41,303 bases of DNA from Phycisphaerae bacterium (GCA_012719955.1 JAAXZI010000206.1:1-41303); one strand, 5' to 3'; shown: positions 15,696-23,087, counted from the first letter of the stretch. Made by a program: numbers and translations. The notes: a model not told the origin generated them from the sequence alone.

Positions 15696-16347
15696 AAAAA
15701 AAGAACTCCCGGGGCACTATCAGCCATGAGCCGCTCTGATGCACGCCATAGAGCTCCTGCATCCAGCCCACCTGAACGAGATAGGGTACTTGAGCGTCGT
15801 ACAACAGACTGCGAATGGTGGTACCCAATCGCCGAGGGATGAACCGCGAGATGTCCACCCAGTCGCCCCTGGGCACCAGAGCCTCCAGATCGAATCGCTC
15901 GCCGCAGGACGGGCACATGTCGCCCTTAGCGCCGACCAGGTCCGTATCGCATCGCTCACAACGCAAGCTGAAGTCGGGCAGTGGACGCTCCCGTCCGGTA
16001 AAGGTCGGCTTACGCCGTTTCAGGTGATGGTCCGACGGGTCGGAGACGGCCAGCGGTAGTGTCGCGGGCGGATCGACGGCGTATGCCGCGTCCAGCAATT
16101 CAGCCAGCAAGAACGGATCGCCGCACTCGGGGCAACGGTCATCCAACAGGCCGGTCAGCGAGTAGCCGCATGTCGGGCAGGTCAGGCCCAAATCCGGGAT
16201 GGGTCGATGAGCAGCCAACAGGGCCAGCAGGCTGAACTTCCGCCCGCAACTGGCACAGCATTGCCGCCTGAGCCCCGCCAGCGGCGCGCCGCAGTGCCGG
16301 CAGTGCAGCCCCCAATCAGGGATGGGCCCGTCGGTCAAGTCAAGCAT
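15694..16347 (-). CDS. Triple zinc-ribbon protein, frameshifted before its end
   Basis: 217 residues as read. Three tandem repeats of about 35 residues, each opening with P(I/L)PD and carrying CxxC pairs, are seen at residues about 8-42, 48-82 and 121-155; each is a small zinc ribbon. The following segment (RFIPRRLGTTIRSLLYDAQVPYLV ... WLIVPREFFF) resembles a DUF2007-type domain. The stop TGA (15694-15696) arises in a run of seven T: with six T the frame continues for 50 more codons containing a fourth ribbon. The protein is probably involved in nucleic-acid or protein binding; no specific function is known to me. It is convergent with fabF and divergent from fliN. Confidence 0.75.
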   Translation of the reverse strand: MLDLTDGPIPDWGLHCRHCGAPLAGLRRQCCASCGRKFSLLALLAAHRPIPDLGLTCPTCGYSLTGLLDDRCPECGDPFLLAELLDAAYAVDPPATLPLAVSDPSDHHLKRRKPTFTGRERPLPDFSLRCERCDTDLVGAKGDMCPSCGERFDLEALVPRGDWVDISRFIPRRLGTTIRSLLYDAQVPYLVQVGWMQELYGVHQSGSWLIVPREFFF

Positions 16348-16442
16348 GCAAGCATTCTACCACGCGTTTCCCGGGCAATTCGAGACGTTCTTCAGCAACC
16401 GGTCATCAAGTTGGCCACTCAGCTCAACCGATAACCGTAGTG

Positions 16443-16895
16443 ATGAGTCAGATTCAAGCCGATATCGACGCTCTGCTCGCCCAAGCCACCGCTTTGGCCG
16501 AAGAGCCCCCCCCGCCGGCAGCCCTCCGGCCGGCCAAAGCCGCGTCCAGGCCGACGATCCCACCGCCCTCGTCGCCGGATGAAGACCCGGCCAGGATCCT
16601 CCGCCTGGTGGTTCCCGTCATTGTTCGTCTGGCCGAGCGAACCATGCCGCTGGAAGACATCATCAACCTGGGCACCGGGGCCATCATCGAGTTCGACAAG
16701 CCCGCCGAGGCCGAGCTGGACCTGATGATCAACAACAAATGCATCGGCACCGGCCAGGCGGTGAAGGTCGGTGAGAACTTCGGGCTCCGCATCACCAGCA
16801 TCGGCTCGGTTCGTGACCGCATCGAGGCCCTGGGGCCCAAGCGATCCGCCAAGTCGACAAAGCAGGAAGCCGATAGAGGGGAAAAAAGGGGATAG
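16443..16895 (+). CDS. fliN: FliN/SpoA-family motor-switch-like protein
   Basis: 150 residues from the ATG at 16443 (a GTG sits directly before it; no SD). The N-terminal part is Ala/Pro-rich and flexible. Residues about 52-128 form a SpoA domain (LRLVVPVIVRLAERTMPLED, INLGTGAIIEFDKPAEAELDL, GQAVKVGENFGLRITSI), the fold of FliN in the flagellar C-ring and of HrcQ/SctQ in type III secretion. The last 20 residues are basic and low complexity. No other flagellar or secretion gene is in the window, so this is an orphan copy and its machine is unknown. Confidence 0.8.
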   Translation: MSQIQADIDALLAQATALAEEPPPPAALRPAKAASRPTIPPPSSPDEDPARILRLVVPVIVRLAERTMPLEDIINLGTGAIIEFDKPAEAELDLMINNKCIGTGQAVKVGENFGLRITSIGSVRDRIEALGPKRSAKSTKQEADRGEKRG

Positions 16896-17085
16896 CCGTA
16901 AAGGGGAGAGGGACAAAGGGGAAAAGGCACCCGGCCAACAGGCAAACCGGCATCTGACAACCTTCCGTGGGGCACCAGCGCCTCGCCGGTGCAGAGAGCC
17001 AGGCATCTTGCCCCCTGAATCCACCCGGGGGGCGGGCATCTTGCCCGCCTTGCTGAATCCGAACGGTGGGCCAGCGTTTGGCACG

Positions 17086-17190
17086 GGAAACGGCCCGGTT
17101 CCGCACACCCGTAGCGCCCGGGTTCCGCACCAGCCGTTTCTCCCCTGTCCTGTTCTCGTGTAGCGCCCGGGTTCCGTACCGGCCGTTTCC
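17086..17190 (+). repeat. Small element with 10-bp inverted ends and two internal repeat copies
   Basis: GGAAACGGCC (17086-17095) and GGCCGTTTCC (17181-17190) are perfect inverted ends. Inside are two copies of a 30-base repeat starting GTAGCGCCCGGGTTCCG (17111-17140 and 17160-17189), identical at 28 of 30 positions and 49 bp apart, plus a truncated core GCCCGGTTCCGCAC (17093-17106). A further inverted copy is at 2077-2105. It has no coding capacity and resembles a miniature, non-autonomous element. Confidence 0.55.
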
Positions 17191-17341
17191 GCCCGCGTGG
17201 CGACAAGCAGGCTAACCGAAAGCGGCCGCAGTCCCGCAGTTGCGCCAATGTCACCATGCGGCCGGCCCCGCCAAAACCGGCCATCGCTCTCTGCCCCCCT
17301 GGCCGCCATGCATCGCGCCCGCCGTCCTTCTCGGCCCCTCC

Positions 17342-17371
17342 TTGACGTCTTCCGGACCCTCGCCCGATAGT
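17342..17371 (+). promoter_or_regulatory. Promoter of the S24 regulator, likely leaderless
   Basis: TTGACG (17342-17347), 18 bases, GATAGT (17366-17371). Transcription would start about seven bases on, at 17378, which is the A of the ATG. No SD precedes that ATG. Confidence 0.45.
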
Positions 17372-17377
17372 ATCTTC

Positions 17378-18040
17378 ATGAGCTTCCTGCCTCCCGATCA
17401 CCCGGTTTTTCGCGGCCACATTGGCCGGCGAATCCGGTATTACCGCCAGCGGCTCAATCTCACGCAGACGGAGCTGGCCCGGCGGGCCAATGTGAATCAG
17501 GGCTTTTTGAGTGAAATCGAGCGAGGCCGTCGGAAGCCCTCCCCCTCTTCGCTCCAGGCACTGGCGGTGGCGTTGGACGTCCCTCCGGCCGTGCTGATCG
17601 GCGAAGGCCCGGACCATGACACCCCCCAGCCGCTGGTGACCCGCGCGTTGCCGCTTTATGAAACCATCCCGACCACATCCCCCACCACCCCCAGCGAAGA
17701 GCAGCTTGAGATGTTTCCGGTGTTGCGGCATCTGTGGGCCGAGGATCGCTACTGCCTCCGGCTATCGTTTGATTCCATGGAACCCACGCTCAAGCCCGGA
17801 GACATCATCCTGGTGCAGTATCGCCCGGGAGTGAATCCACAGCACGTCCAGGGCCGCATCTGTGCCTGTCTGCTGGAGGGCGTGCCCGTGCTGAAGCGCG
17901 TCTACGTCGAGCGTCGGGACGACGTTCTGCTGATTGTCCTGCGCGGCGACAACCCGGAGGTGCCCCCCACGCTGGTCGATCCGTCCAGCAGCTTTTCCAT
18001 CCAGGGCGTCGTCACCCATCTGGTCAGTCGTACGCTTTGA
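17378..18040 (+). CDS. XRE-family regulator with LexA-like S24 peptidase domain
   Basis: 220 residues. Residues about 17-72 are a helix-turn-helix of XRE type (LNLTQTELARRANVNQGFLSEIERGRRKPS). A linker follows, then an S24 domain: Ser133 in SFDSMEPTLKPGD and Lys173 in VLKRVYVE are the Ser-Lys dyad used for self-cleavage in LexA and phage CI repressors. It probably represses its targets until RecA or another signal triggers cleavage; targets are unknown. The start at 17378 is supported by a promoter placed so that transcription begins at the ATG. It could be a prophage-type repressor, but no phage gene is near. Confidence 0.85.
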   Translation: MSFLPPDHPVFRGHIGRRIRYYRQRLNLTQTELARRANVNQGFLSEIERGRRKPSPSSLQALAVALDVPPAVLIGEGPDHDTPQPLVTRALPLYETIPTTSPTTPSEEQLEMFPVLRHLWAEDRYCLRLSFDSMEPTLKPGDIILVQYRPGVNPQHVQGRICACLLEGVPVLKRVYVERRDDVLLIVLRGDNPEVPPTLVDPSSSFSIQGVVTHLVSRTL

Positions 18041-18418
18041 CCCGGGCAATGCGAGCGCACAAGTTCCGGCGGCCGGAACAGGTATTCCTCGTCAGGCGCG
18101 CCAAATTCTGCACATGCGTCACCTGGATGGCACAGGTCGCATCTGAGGCCTAATTCTCCACTACAACCGTCGTTTTCGTGTGTTGGTGCCGGTCGCCGGC
18201 GAGCCGATAAGTGCTCAGCGGGTAGAAGCGTGCAAGCTCTTGCACAATCAGCGCGAGCGTCGGCAGCATCCCAGCCCTCTGCCGGCAACTGCCGTGGAGA
18301 CATAAAACATGCATTCTCAAAGACTTGAGACAATCAGAAAAAAACCCAGCAACTTTCCGAGCTGTGGCATGCCATCTGCTCAATAACGGGGCAAGAGGAA
18401 AGGGAAAAGCAAGTGATT
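18041..18418. other. 378-bp gap after the S24 regulator
   Basis: No gene is supported. It contains a perfect 7-bp hairpin GTTCCGG/CCGGAAC (18063-18079) soon after the stop, and a TCTCAA/TTGAGA inverted repeat with loop AGAC (18315-18330) about 90 bp before the next gene, which could be an operator. Confidence 0.5.
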
Positions 18419-18703
18419 ATGTCCCCGACTGAGCAAGGACAGTGGTTTCGCTTCCGGTTGCGCGATGTGATTTGCCCCGAGAAAGAGCAGGCCATCTCGC
18501 AGATCACGCCGGAGCTGGAGGTTACAGGCAGGATCGTATTCCTGAGCGACTCCGGCAACGAGGCTAAGAAATTTGCTGTCATGGAAGTTAACGGGTTGAA
18601 CGTGCCGCTGGTGGTTCCAGTAGAGCGTCTGACGCCGACCCGGGACTTGCAGGAGGAGACAGCGGGATACCGCGATTTGCACGAAACAGGACACCCTTGG
18701 TAA
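18419..18703 (+). CDS. Small hypothetical protein, 94 aa
   Basis: Not recognised. The ATG at 18419 follows a purine-rich AGAGGAAAGGGAAA; a GTG two codons earlier is possible. The sequence is soluble, with a likely small beta fold (WFRFRLRDVICPEKEQ, GRIVFLSDSGNEAKKFAVMEVNGLNVPLVVPVERL). The composition looks like a real protein rather than chance: hydrophobic strands alternate with charged turns and there is no low complexity. No partner gene is suggested by the neighbours. Confidence 0.5.
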   Translation: MSPTEQGQWFRFRLRDVICPEKEQAISQITPELEVTGRIVFLSDSGNEAKKFAVMEVNGLNVPLVVPVERLTPTRDLQEETAGYRDLHETGHPW

Positions 18704-18816
18704 TTGCGAGGGGATTTGCACTATGAACCTCCAATCGGAGGTGGAGAGGAAAAGCATACTCACGACGGCAAGCCTGAGACACTGGCCGTTGTGACCGGGA
18801 TCTACGGGTTACGCTA

Positions 18817-19047
18817 GCCGGTCTGAAGGCGGACCGGCGGAAACAGTCTCTCTCTCCCCCCCAAGCTTGGGTTGCTTTTCCCCAAAAGGAAGCAACCCTC
18901 GCTTGGAGGTGGAAAGGCGGTGCTGCAAGGGTGCAGCACATTACATTCTCTCCCTCCCAGGCTTGGGTTGCTGACCAGCAACCCTCGCCTGGGACTGGAG
19001 TTTTTGGGGCTCTGCCGCCGGGTGCACGGCACGGCGACAGCAGAGCC
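18817..19047 (+). ncRNA. Run of five hairpins, two of them covarying tandem copies
   Basis: Hairpin 1: GCCGGTC/GACCGGC (18817-18838). Hairpin 2: CCAAGC, TT, GGGTTGCTT, loop, AAGCAACCC, TC, GCTTGG (18861-18906). Hairpin 3: GTGCTGCA/TGCAGCAC with loop AGGG (18920-18939). Hairpin 4: TCCCAGGC, TT, GGGTTGCTG, AC, CAGCAACCC, TC, GCCTGGGA (18955-18994). Hairpin 5: GGCTCTGC, CGCCG ... CGGCG, GCAGAGCC (19008-19047). Hairpins 2 and 4 share the same internal loop and differ by paired changes. Either a structured RNA or a REP-like repeat cluster; the strand is assumed. Confidence 0.45.
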
Positions 19048-19226
19048 GCTCCGGACGGCCAATCTTCAAGTCTTTTTTTTGCACATACTTACGTCTAATC
19101 CAGTCCACGGCCGAACCAGCCCCTCTGAATTTCAATCGTAAGCCTTTGCATTCACGAAGCTTAGCGATTGAAGAGGTGATCCGGCCGCCTGTGAGAAAAA
19201 AGCCTCAGTCTGTTTTCGATAGGATC

Positions 19227-19255
19227 TTGAATGCCGAAACTCTTTATGTTAGGAT
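19227..19255 (+). promoter_or_regulatory. Probable promoter of the HU/IHF gene
   Basis: TTGAAT (19227-19232), 17 bases, TAGGAT (19250-19255), in an AT-rich patch. It predicts a leader of about 90 bases. Confidence 0.4.
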
Positions 19256-19267
19256 AACTTGCGTACA

Positions 19268-19301
19268 AGAGACCCCGGGTGGGTCACGTGTGGGGGTCTC
19301 T
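19268..19301 (+). promoter_or_regulatory. Leader hairpin of the HU/IHF gene
   Basis: AGAGACCCC (19268-19276) pairs perfectly with GGGGTCTCT (19293-19301), with a 16-base loop. It starts a few bases after the predicted transcription start, so it would cap the 5' end of the mRNA. Confidence 0.45.
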
Positions 19302-19353
19302 GGGCAAGCGAGTTGGAACGTCGGCTGTTCTCGATACCTCTCCTGGTGCTGGC

Positions 19354-19677
19354 ATGCAGACGATTACAAAGAAAGAATTGATCGATCGGATTGCCGAGAA
19401 GTCGTCGCACAAGCGCGTGGTGGTGAAGGGCATCATCCAGATGTTCCTCGACGAGATCATTGATGAGCTTGGCCGAGGTAACCGCTTGGAGTTTCGCGAC
19501 TTCGGCGTTTTCGAAAGCAAGCTGCGGGCAGCGCGAACGGCCCAGAACCCCAAGACCCTCGAACGGGTTTCGGTGCCATCCAAGCGCACGGTCAAGTTCA
19601 AGGTTGGCCGGTTGATGAAGATTCGGCTGGCGCAAGCCAGTACGACTCCGGAAAAAGCCGAGCAACCCCAGAGCTAA
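19354..19677 (+). CDS. HU/IHF-family DNA-binding protein
   Basis: A DNA-bending nucleoid protein that acts as a dimer. 107 residues from the ATG at 19354; the family usually has 90-100. The N-terminal helices (TITKKELIDRIAEKS, VKGIIQMFLDEIIDEL) are followed by EFRDFGVFESK, a DNA-binding arm around ARTAQNPKTLERVSVPSKRTV, and the closing FKVGRLMK. The arm keeps the N-P pair at its tip. A short Gln/Pro/Glu tail follows. It resembles IHF-type more than classical HU, but one subunit cannot be assigned by eye. It has its own promoter and a hairpin leader. Confidence 0.92.
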   Translation: MQTITKKELIDRIAEKSSHKRVVVKGIIQMFLDEIIDELGRGNRLEFRDFGVFESKLRAARTAQNPKTLERVSVPSKRTVKFKVGRLMKIRLAQASTTPEKAEQPQS

Positions 19678-19944
19678 ATCGCTCGGATCGGAAACGATCT
19701 CCATTTCCTCCAGGGATGGGTTTCCTTCCAACGGTTGGAACGCCTGATTCCCACTCCAGATTCAGCGTTTGCGGCGCGTTCGGGTCCAGACCGCCTTGGC
19801 GGCATGGCCGCGGAAGCCTGTTGCCCTGATCCACTTTTTTCCGCAGGCGCCGCATCGGCCGCGATGACAGTTACTTACGACAAGCTGCAGATGCGTCGGG
19901 TGCTACACAGAGCCACCGGTCTGAAATTCGGGCATTCACTTCGC

Positions 19945-19973
19945 TTGACGGGCAGAGGTGATGACGATACATT
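19945..19973 (+). promoter_or_regulatory. Promoter of the feoA-feoA-feoB operon
   Basis: TTGACG (19945-19950), 17 bases, TACATT (19968-19973). Predicted start of transcription near 19980, giving a leader of about 100 bases before the first feoA. Confidence 0.55.
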
Positions 19974-19984
19974 AGCTAGTCGAG

Positions 19985-19997
19985 ATTGAGTCTCAAT
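19985..19997. promoter_or_regulatory. Palindrome ATTGAG-T-CTCAAT, candidate iron-regulator operator
   Basis: A perfect 6-1-6 inverted repeat a few bases downstream of the predicted feo transcription start, where a bound repressor would block transcription. The 6-1-6 layout is that of a Fur half-site pair, but the sequence is not a clear Fur or DtxR consensus match, so the regulator is not identified. Confidence 0.4.
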
Positions 19998-20076
19998 TAC
20001 ACGCCACAGCAGAAGGCGAAACCAGAGGACTCGATCGCACCGGGCCGAGCGCCCGTTGATTAGCAGGAGCGGCTCT

Positions 20077-20322
20077 TTGTTACGCACCACTGTACTTCCC
20101 ATGACTGTAACTCGCGAAGGTGAAGAGGTTCGCATTCACGCGGTTCGCGCGGATGAGCAGCAGACGCAGCGCCTGCGCGAGCTGGGCGTTCTGGAAGGTC
20201 GCACGATCAAGGTGATCGCCAATCACGACCCGCTCATTTGTCAGATCGGCGATTGCCGGTTCGGCGTGTGCCGGCGGCTGGCGCGGTCCATCCTCGTGGA
20301 GCCAGCACGGCAGTCGGCCTGA
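20077..20322 (+). CDS. feoA: FeoA-domain protein, first copy
   Basis: A small SH3-like protein that assists FeoB in ferrous iron uptake. Start: TTG at 20077 has AGGAG at the ideal seven-base distance (81 residues); ATG at 20101 lacks an SD but starts nearer the core (73 residues). metF in this window also uses TTG after AGGAG, which favours the TTG. The core reads VRIHAVRADEQQTQRLRELGVLEGRTIKVIANHDPLICQIGDCRFGVCRRLA, a typical FeoA beta-barrel with the LGVLEGRTI turn. Its stop overlaps the ATG of the second feoA by one base (TGATG), implying coupled translation. Confidence 0.85.
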   Translation: MLRTTVLPMTVTREGEEVRIHAVRADEQQTQRLRELGVLEGRTIKVIANHDPLICQIGDCRFGVCRRLARSILVEPARQSA

Positions 20323-20555
20323 TGACAACAATCCCCTTGGACAGTTTGAACGCAGGCGAGCAGGGGCACATCACCGGTTTGGCGGGGGCCCCGGATGTGC
20401 GCCGCCGGCTGATGGAAATGGGGCTCACGCCCGGCACGCTGTTGCGGGTCGTGCGCTTTGCGCCGTTGGGTGACCCGATCGACATCGAAGTTCGCGGCTA
20501 TCATCTCAGCCTGCGCAAGCACGACGCCCGGCAGATCATGCTGCTGAGGCAATAA
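20322..20555 (+). CDS. feoA: FeoA-domain protein, second copy
   Basis: 77 residues, the second of two tandem FeoA domains. Core: LDSLNAGEQGHITGLAGAPDVRRRLMEMGLTPGTLLRVVRFAPLGDPIDIEVRGYHLSLRKHDARQI, matching the family well, including the RRLMEMGLTPG turn and GDPIDIEVRGY. Only about a quarter of positions look shared with copy one, so this is an old pair rather than a recent duplication. feoB begins 31 bases later. Pairs of FeoA before FeoB occur in several phyla; how the two share the work is unknown. Confidence 0.92.
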   Translation: MTTIPLDSLNAGEQGHITGLAGAPDVRRRLMEMGLTPGTLLRVVRFAPLGDPIDIEVRGYHLSLRKHDARQIMLLRQ

Positions 20556-20586
20556 CCCGGCGCGGGTTGGAAGCAGGAAGCACGAG

Positions 20587-22785
20587 ATGTCTATCTGCGC
20601 AGCGGATCCATCTGTCTCCGGTGGACAGAGGATCTTCACTATTGCCGTCATGGGGAATCCCAATTGCGGGAAGACCACCCTCTTCAATGCGCTGACCGGC
20701 CTGCGTCATAAAGTCGGTAATTATCCTGGAGTTACGGTTGAAAAGCGGGAAGGCGCGGTTTCGGGCGAACCGTCGTTGCGCCTGCTGGATCTGCCCGGCA
20801 CCTACAGCCTTTCGGCCCGCAGCCCGGACGAACAGATTGCCCGCGACGTGCTGCTGGGATGTCTGGAGGACACGCCGCGCCCCGACGGCGTTCTGATCGT
20901 CATCGACGCCACCAATCTGGAGCGGAACCTGTACTTGGCCAGCCAGGTCCTCGAGCTGGGTCTGCCGGCGGTCATCGCCTGCAACATGATGGATCTGTTG
21001 AGAGAGGCCGGCCATGAGCTCGATATCCGCGAGCTGTCCCAACGGCTGCAGGCACCAGTGATCCCAACCATCGGCCATCGAGGCGTCGGCATCGATAAGC
21101 TGAAAGCCGCCCTCCGCGACCTGTGCACCGCTCAGCGGTCCGTCAACCGTCCTCGACAGTGGTCTCTCCATGAAGAGTTGGAAAAAGAGGTCCGGCATGT
21201 CGCCGCGGCGATGACGGCGAGTGGCTTCGCCAGCCCCGAGGGGGCGAACGGCGCCGCGTTGCTGTTTCTGAGCGAGAGGGAACTGCCGGCCAACGATCAT
21301 CTGCCATCGCTGGTGAGCCATTCACTGAGCGAGGCCCAGGAGCGGTTGCGGGTCCATCCCGAGCTGGACGTCTCGCTGGAGGTCACCGCCGGCCGGTATG
21401 CCTGGCTGGGCGAGCTGGTGGATGCCTGCCTGAAGCGCTCGGAGCGCAATCTGCACGGCGCCACGGACAAGCTGGACCGCATTTTCACCCACAAGGTCTG
21501 GGGGCTGGTCTGCTTCGCGGCCATGATGGGCCTGCTGTTTTACAGCATCTTCGTCCTGGCCAGGCCGCTGATGGGGCTGATCGAGACCGGCGTGGAGGGA
21601 TTGCAGCAATTCACCGCCCGGCACCTCGCGGCCGGCCCCTTGCGCGACCTCTTGACTGACGGCGTCATCGCCGGCGTGGGCAACGTCATTGTCTTTTTCC
21701 CGCAGATCTGCATTTTGTTTCTGTTCATCGCCCTGCTGGAAGATACCGGCTACATGGCCCGGGCCGCGTTCCTGATGGAGCGGATCATGAGCCGGGTGGG
21801 CCTGCCCGGCAAGAGTTTCATCCCCCTGCTGTCGAGCCATGCCTGCGCGATTCCCGGCATCATGGCCACGCGCGTGATTGAGAATCCCAAGGACCGGCTG
21901 GCGACCATTCTCGTCGCACCGCTGATGAGCTGCAGCGCGCGTCTGCCGGTGTACACGGTGCTGATTGCGGCCTGCCTGCCGGGCAACCCATGGACCAAGG
22001 CGACGGTGCTACTGAGCATGTATGGCCTGGGGCTCATCACCGCCCTGACCATGGCCACGGTGTTCAAGAAGACGATCCTCCGCGGCCCAACGCCGGCGTT
22101 CATCATGGAGCTGCCGCCGTACCGTGTGCCCCGGCTCTCAGCGGTTCTGTTCGTGATGTGGGATCGCAGCAAGGTCTTCCTGACCCGTGCGGGAACGATC
22201 ATTCTGGCGATCACGATTTTGTTGTGGGCGGCAACCCACTATCCGCAGAATGCACAACGTGCCGCCCACTATGAGGCCCAGCGTGAAGCCGTCCTGGCCA
22301 GCGGCGCGGCCGATGCCGAGAGTCGCCTCGAAGCCATCGCCCGCGAGGAGGCGGCCGATCAACTTCAGCACAGCTACGCGGGCCGCCTGGGCCGGCTGAT
22401 CGAGCCGGTGATTCGGCCGCTGGGGTATGACTGGCGGATCGGCATCGGCCTGGTGGCCAGCTTCGCCGCCCGCGAGGCTTTTGTGAGCACCATGGGCGTG
22501 GTCTACGGCGTCGGCGAGGCGGACGAAGCGACGCCATCGCTCCACAAGCGGCTGCGCGAGGCGCAATGGCCGGACGGACGGCCCCTGTTCACGCCGCTGG
22601 TCGCGGTCGGCTTGATGGTCTTCTACGTGCTGGCCTGCCAGTGCGTGAGCACCATCGCGGTCGTACGGCGGGAGACGAACAGTTGGCGCTGGCCGGCGTT
22701 CCAGCTCGCCTACATGACGGGGCTGGCGTACATGGGGGCCCTGCTGGTCTATCAGGTGGGTTCGGCGCTGGGCATAGGTTCATGA
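20587..22785 (+). CDS. feoB: Ferrous iron transporter FeoB
   Basis: The inner-membrane Fe(II) permease with an N-terminal G domain. 732 residues; the ATG at 20587 has AGGAAG upstream. G1 is GNPNCGKTT (residues about 23-31), with the NYPGVTVEKREG switch, G3 DLPGTYSL and G4 NMMD. A helical spacer (about 190-290) precedes membrane helices with two gate regions (SRVGLPGKSFIPLLSSHACAIPGIMATR; RIGIGLVASFAAREAFVSTMGVVYG). The late helix keeps a Cys (FYVLACQCVSTIAVVRRE), as in other FeoB. No FeoC follows. It is last in the feo operon. Confidence 0.97.
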   Translation: MSICAADPSVSGGQRIFTIAVMGNPNCGKTTLFNALTGLRHKVGNYPGVTVEKREGAVSGEPSLRLLDLPGTYSLSARSPDEQIARDVLLGCLEDTPRPDGVLIVIDATNLERNLYLASQVLELGLPAVIACNMMDLLREAGHELDIRELSQRLQAPVIPTIGHRGVGIDKLKAALRDLCTAQRSVNRPRQWSLHEELEKEVRHVAAAMTASGFASPEGANGAALLFLSERELPANDHLPSLVSHSLSEAQERLRVHPELDVSLEVTAGRYAWLGELVDACLKRSERNLHGATDKLDRIFTHKVWGLVCFAAMMGLLFYSIFVLARPLMGLIETGVEGLQQFTARHLAAGPLRDLLTDGVIAGVGNVIVFFPQICILFLFIALLEDTGYMARAAFLMERIMSRVGLPGKSFIPLLSSHACAIPGIMATRVIENPKDRLATILVAPLMSCSARLPVYTVLIAACLPGNPWTKATVLLSMYGLGLITALTMATVFKKTILRGPTPAFIMELPPYRVPRLSAVLFVMWDRSKVFLTRAGTIILAITILLWAATHYPQNAQRAAHYEAQREAVLASGAADAESRLEAIAREEAADQLQHSYAGRLGRLIEPVIRPLGYDWRIGIGLVASFAAREAFVSTMGVVYGVGEADEATPSLHKRLREAQWPDGRPLFTPLVAVGLMVFYVLACQCVSTIAVVRRETNSWRWPAFQLAYMTGLAYMGALLVYQVGSALGIGS

Positions 22786-23087
22786 AGTTTGAAACTGCCG
22801 CCTGATTTCTTTCCGACGTAACGTGCATTGACCTGCAAGAACGTTGAAATCATCGTGCGGGAAGAGGCTTGACCCGCGGAAGAGGCCCCGGCTGGTCCGC
22901 CGGCGGCCCTCTTTGCCGGCCACTGGATAGCCACCGGGCAACGTGATAGACTTGTTCACCTCACGGGCCGTTCGGATTCCTGCCGAACGGCTCTGTGCAT
23001 TGGACCCCCAGGAAGGATTCGCACCCCCTACAGGGTACAAACAAAACGCGAGCGGCAACAGTGAGCAAGCAGACCCCCCAATTACCA
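22786..23087. other. 302-bp gap between feoB and thiO
   Basis: No gene. A perfect 9-bp hairpin GCCGTTCGG/CCGAACGGC with loop ATTCCTG (22967-22991) lies about 100 bp before thiO; without a T-run it could be a leader structure. I looked for a TPP riboswitch and did not find the CTGAGA core. Confidence 0.5.

Larger units (their letters stand above)
16896..17377. other. Repeat-filled gap between fliN and the S24 regulator
   Basis: No convincing gene. From the left it holds purine-rich GGGG/AAAA runs continuing out of the fliN end. Then come two copies of GGCATCTTGCC followed within a few bases by CTGAATCC (about 17002-17025 and 17036-17060), the second forming a GGGC/GCCC hairpin. A repeat element at 17086-17190 follows, and finally the promoter of the next gene. 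Confidence 0.6.
18704..19353. other. 650-bp gene-free region with hairpin array and HU leader
   Basis: No gene is supported; the open frames here cross perfect hairpins and give repetitive translations. 18817-19047 holds consecutive stem-loops. 19050-19220 shows nothing clear except T8 at 19073-19080. 19227-19353 holds the promoter and leader of the HU-like gene. Confidence 0.6.
19678..20076. other. 399-bp gap carrying the feo control region
   Basis: No gene is supported. A GATCG/CGATC hairpin with a GAAA tetraloop (19686-19699) and a TTCCAA/TTGGAA hairpin (19726-19740) follow the HU gene and may end its transcript. The feo promoter and palindrome lie at 19945-19997. Confidence 0.55.

Noticed and set aside
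17902-18333. A 143-codon reverse-strand frame
   Set aside because: Its 3' third is antisense to the S24 regulator and the rest has no ribosome site or recognisable domain.
18872-19141. An 89-codon frame in the hairpin array
   Set aside because: It runs through three stem-loops and gives repeated LGLLTSNP-type residues that reflect the DNA repeats, not a protein.
22786-23087. TPP riboswitch before thiO
   Set aside because: A CTGGATAG resembles part of the riboswitch core, but the CTGAGA element and the pairing arms are missing.
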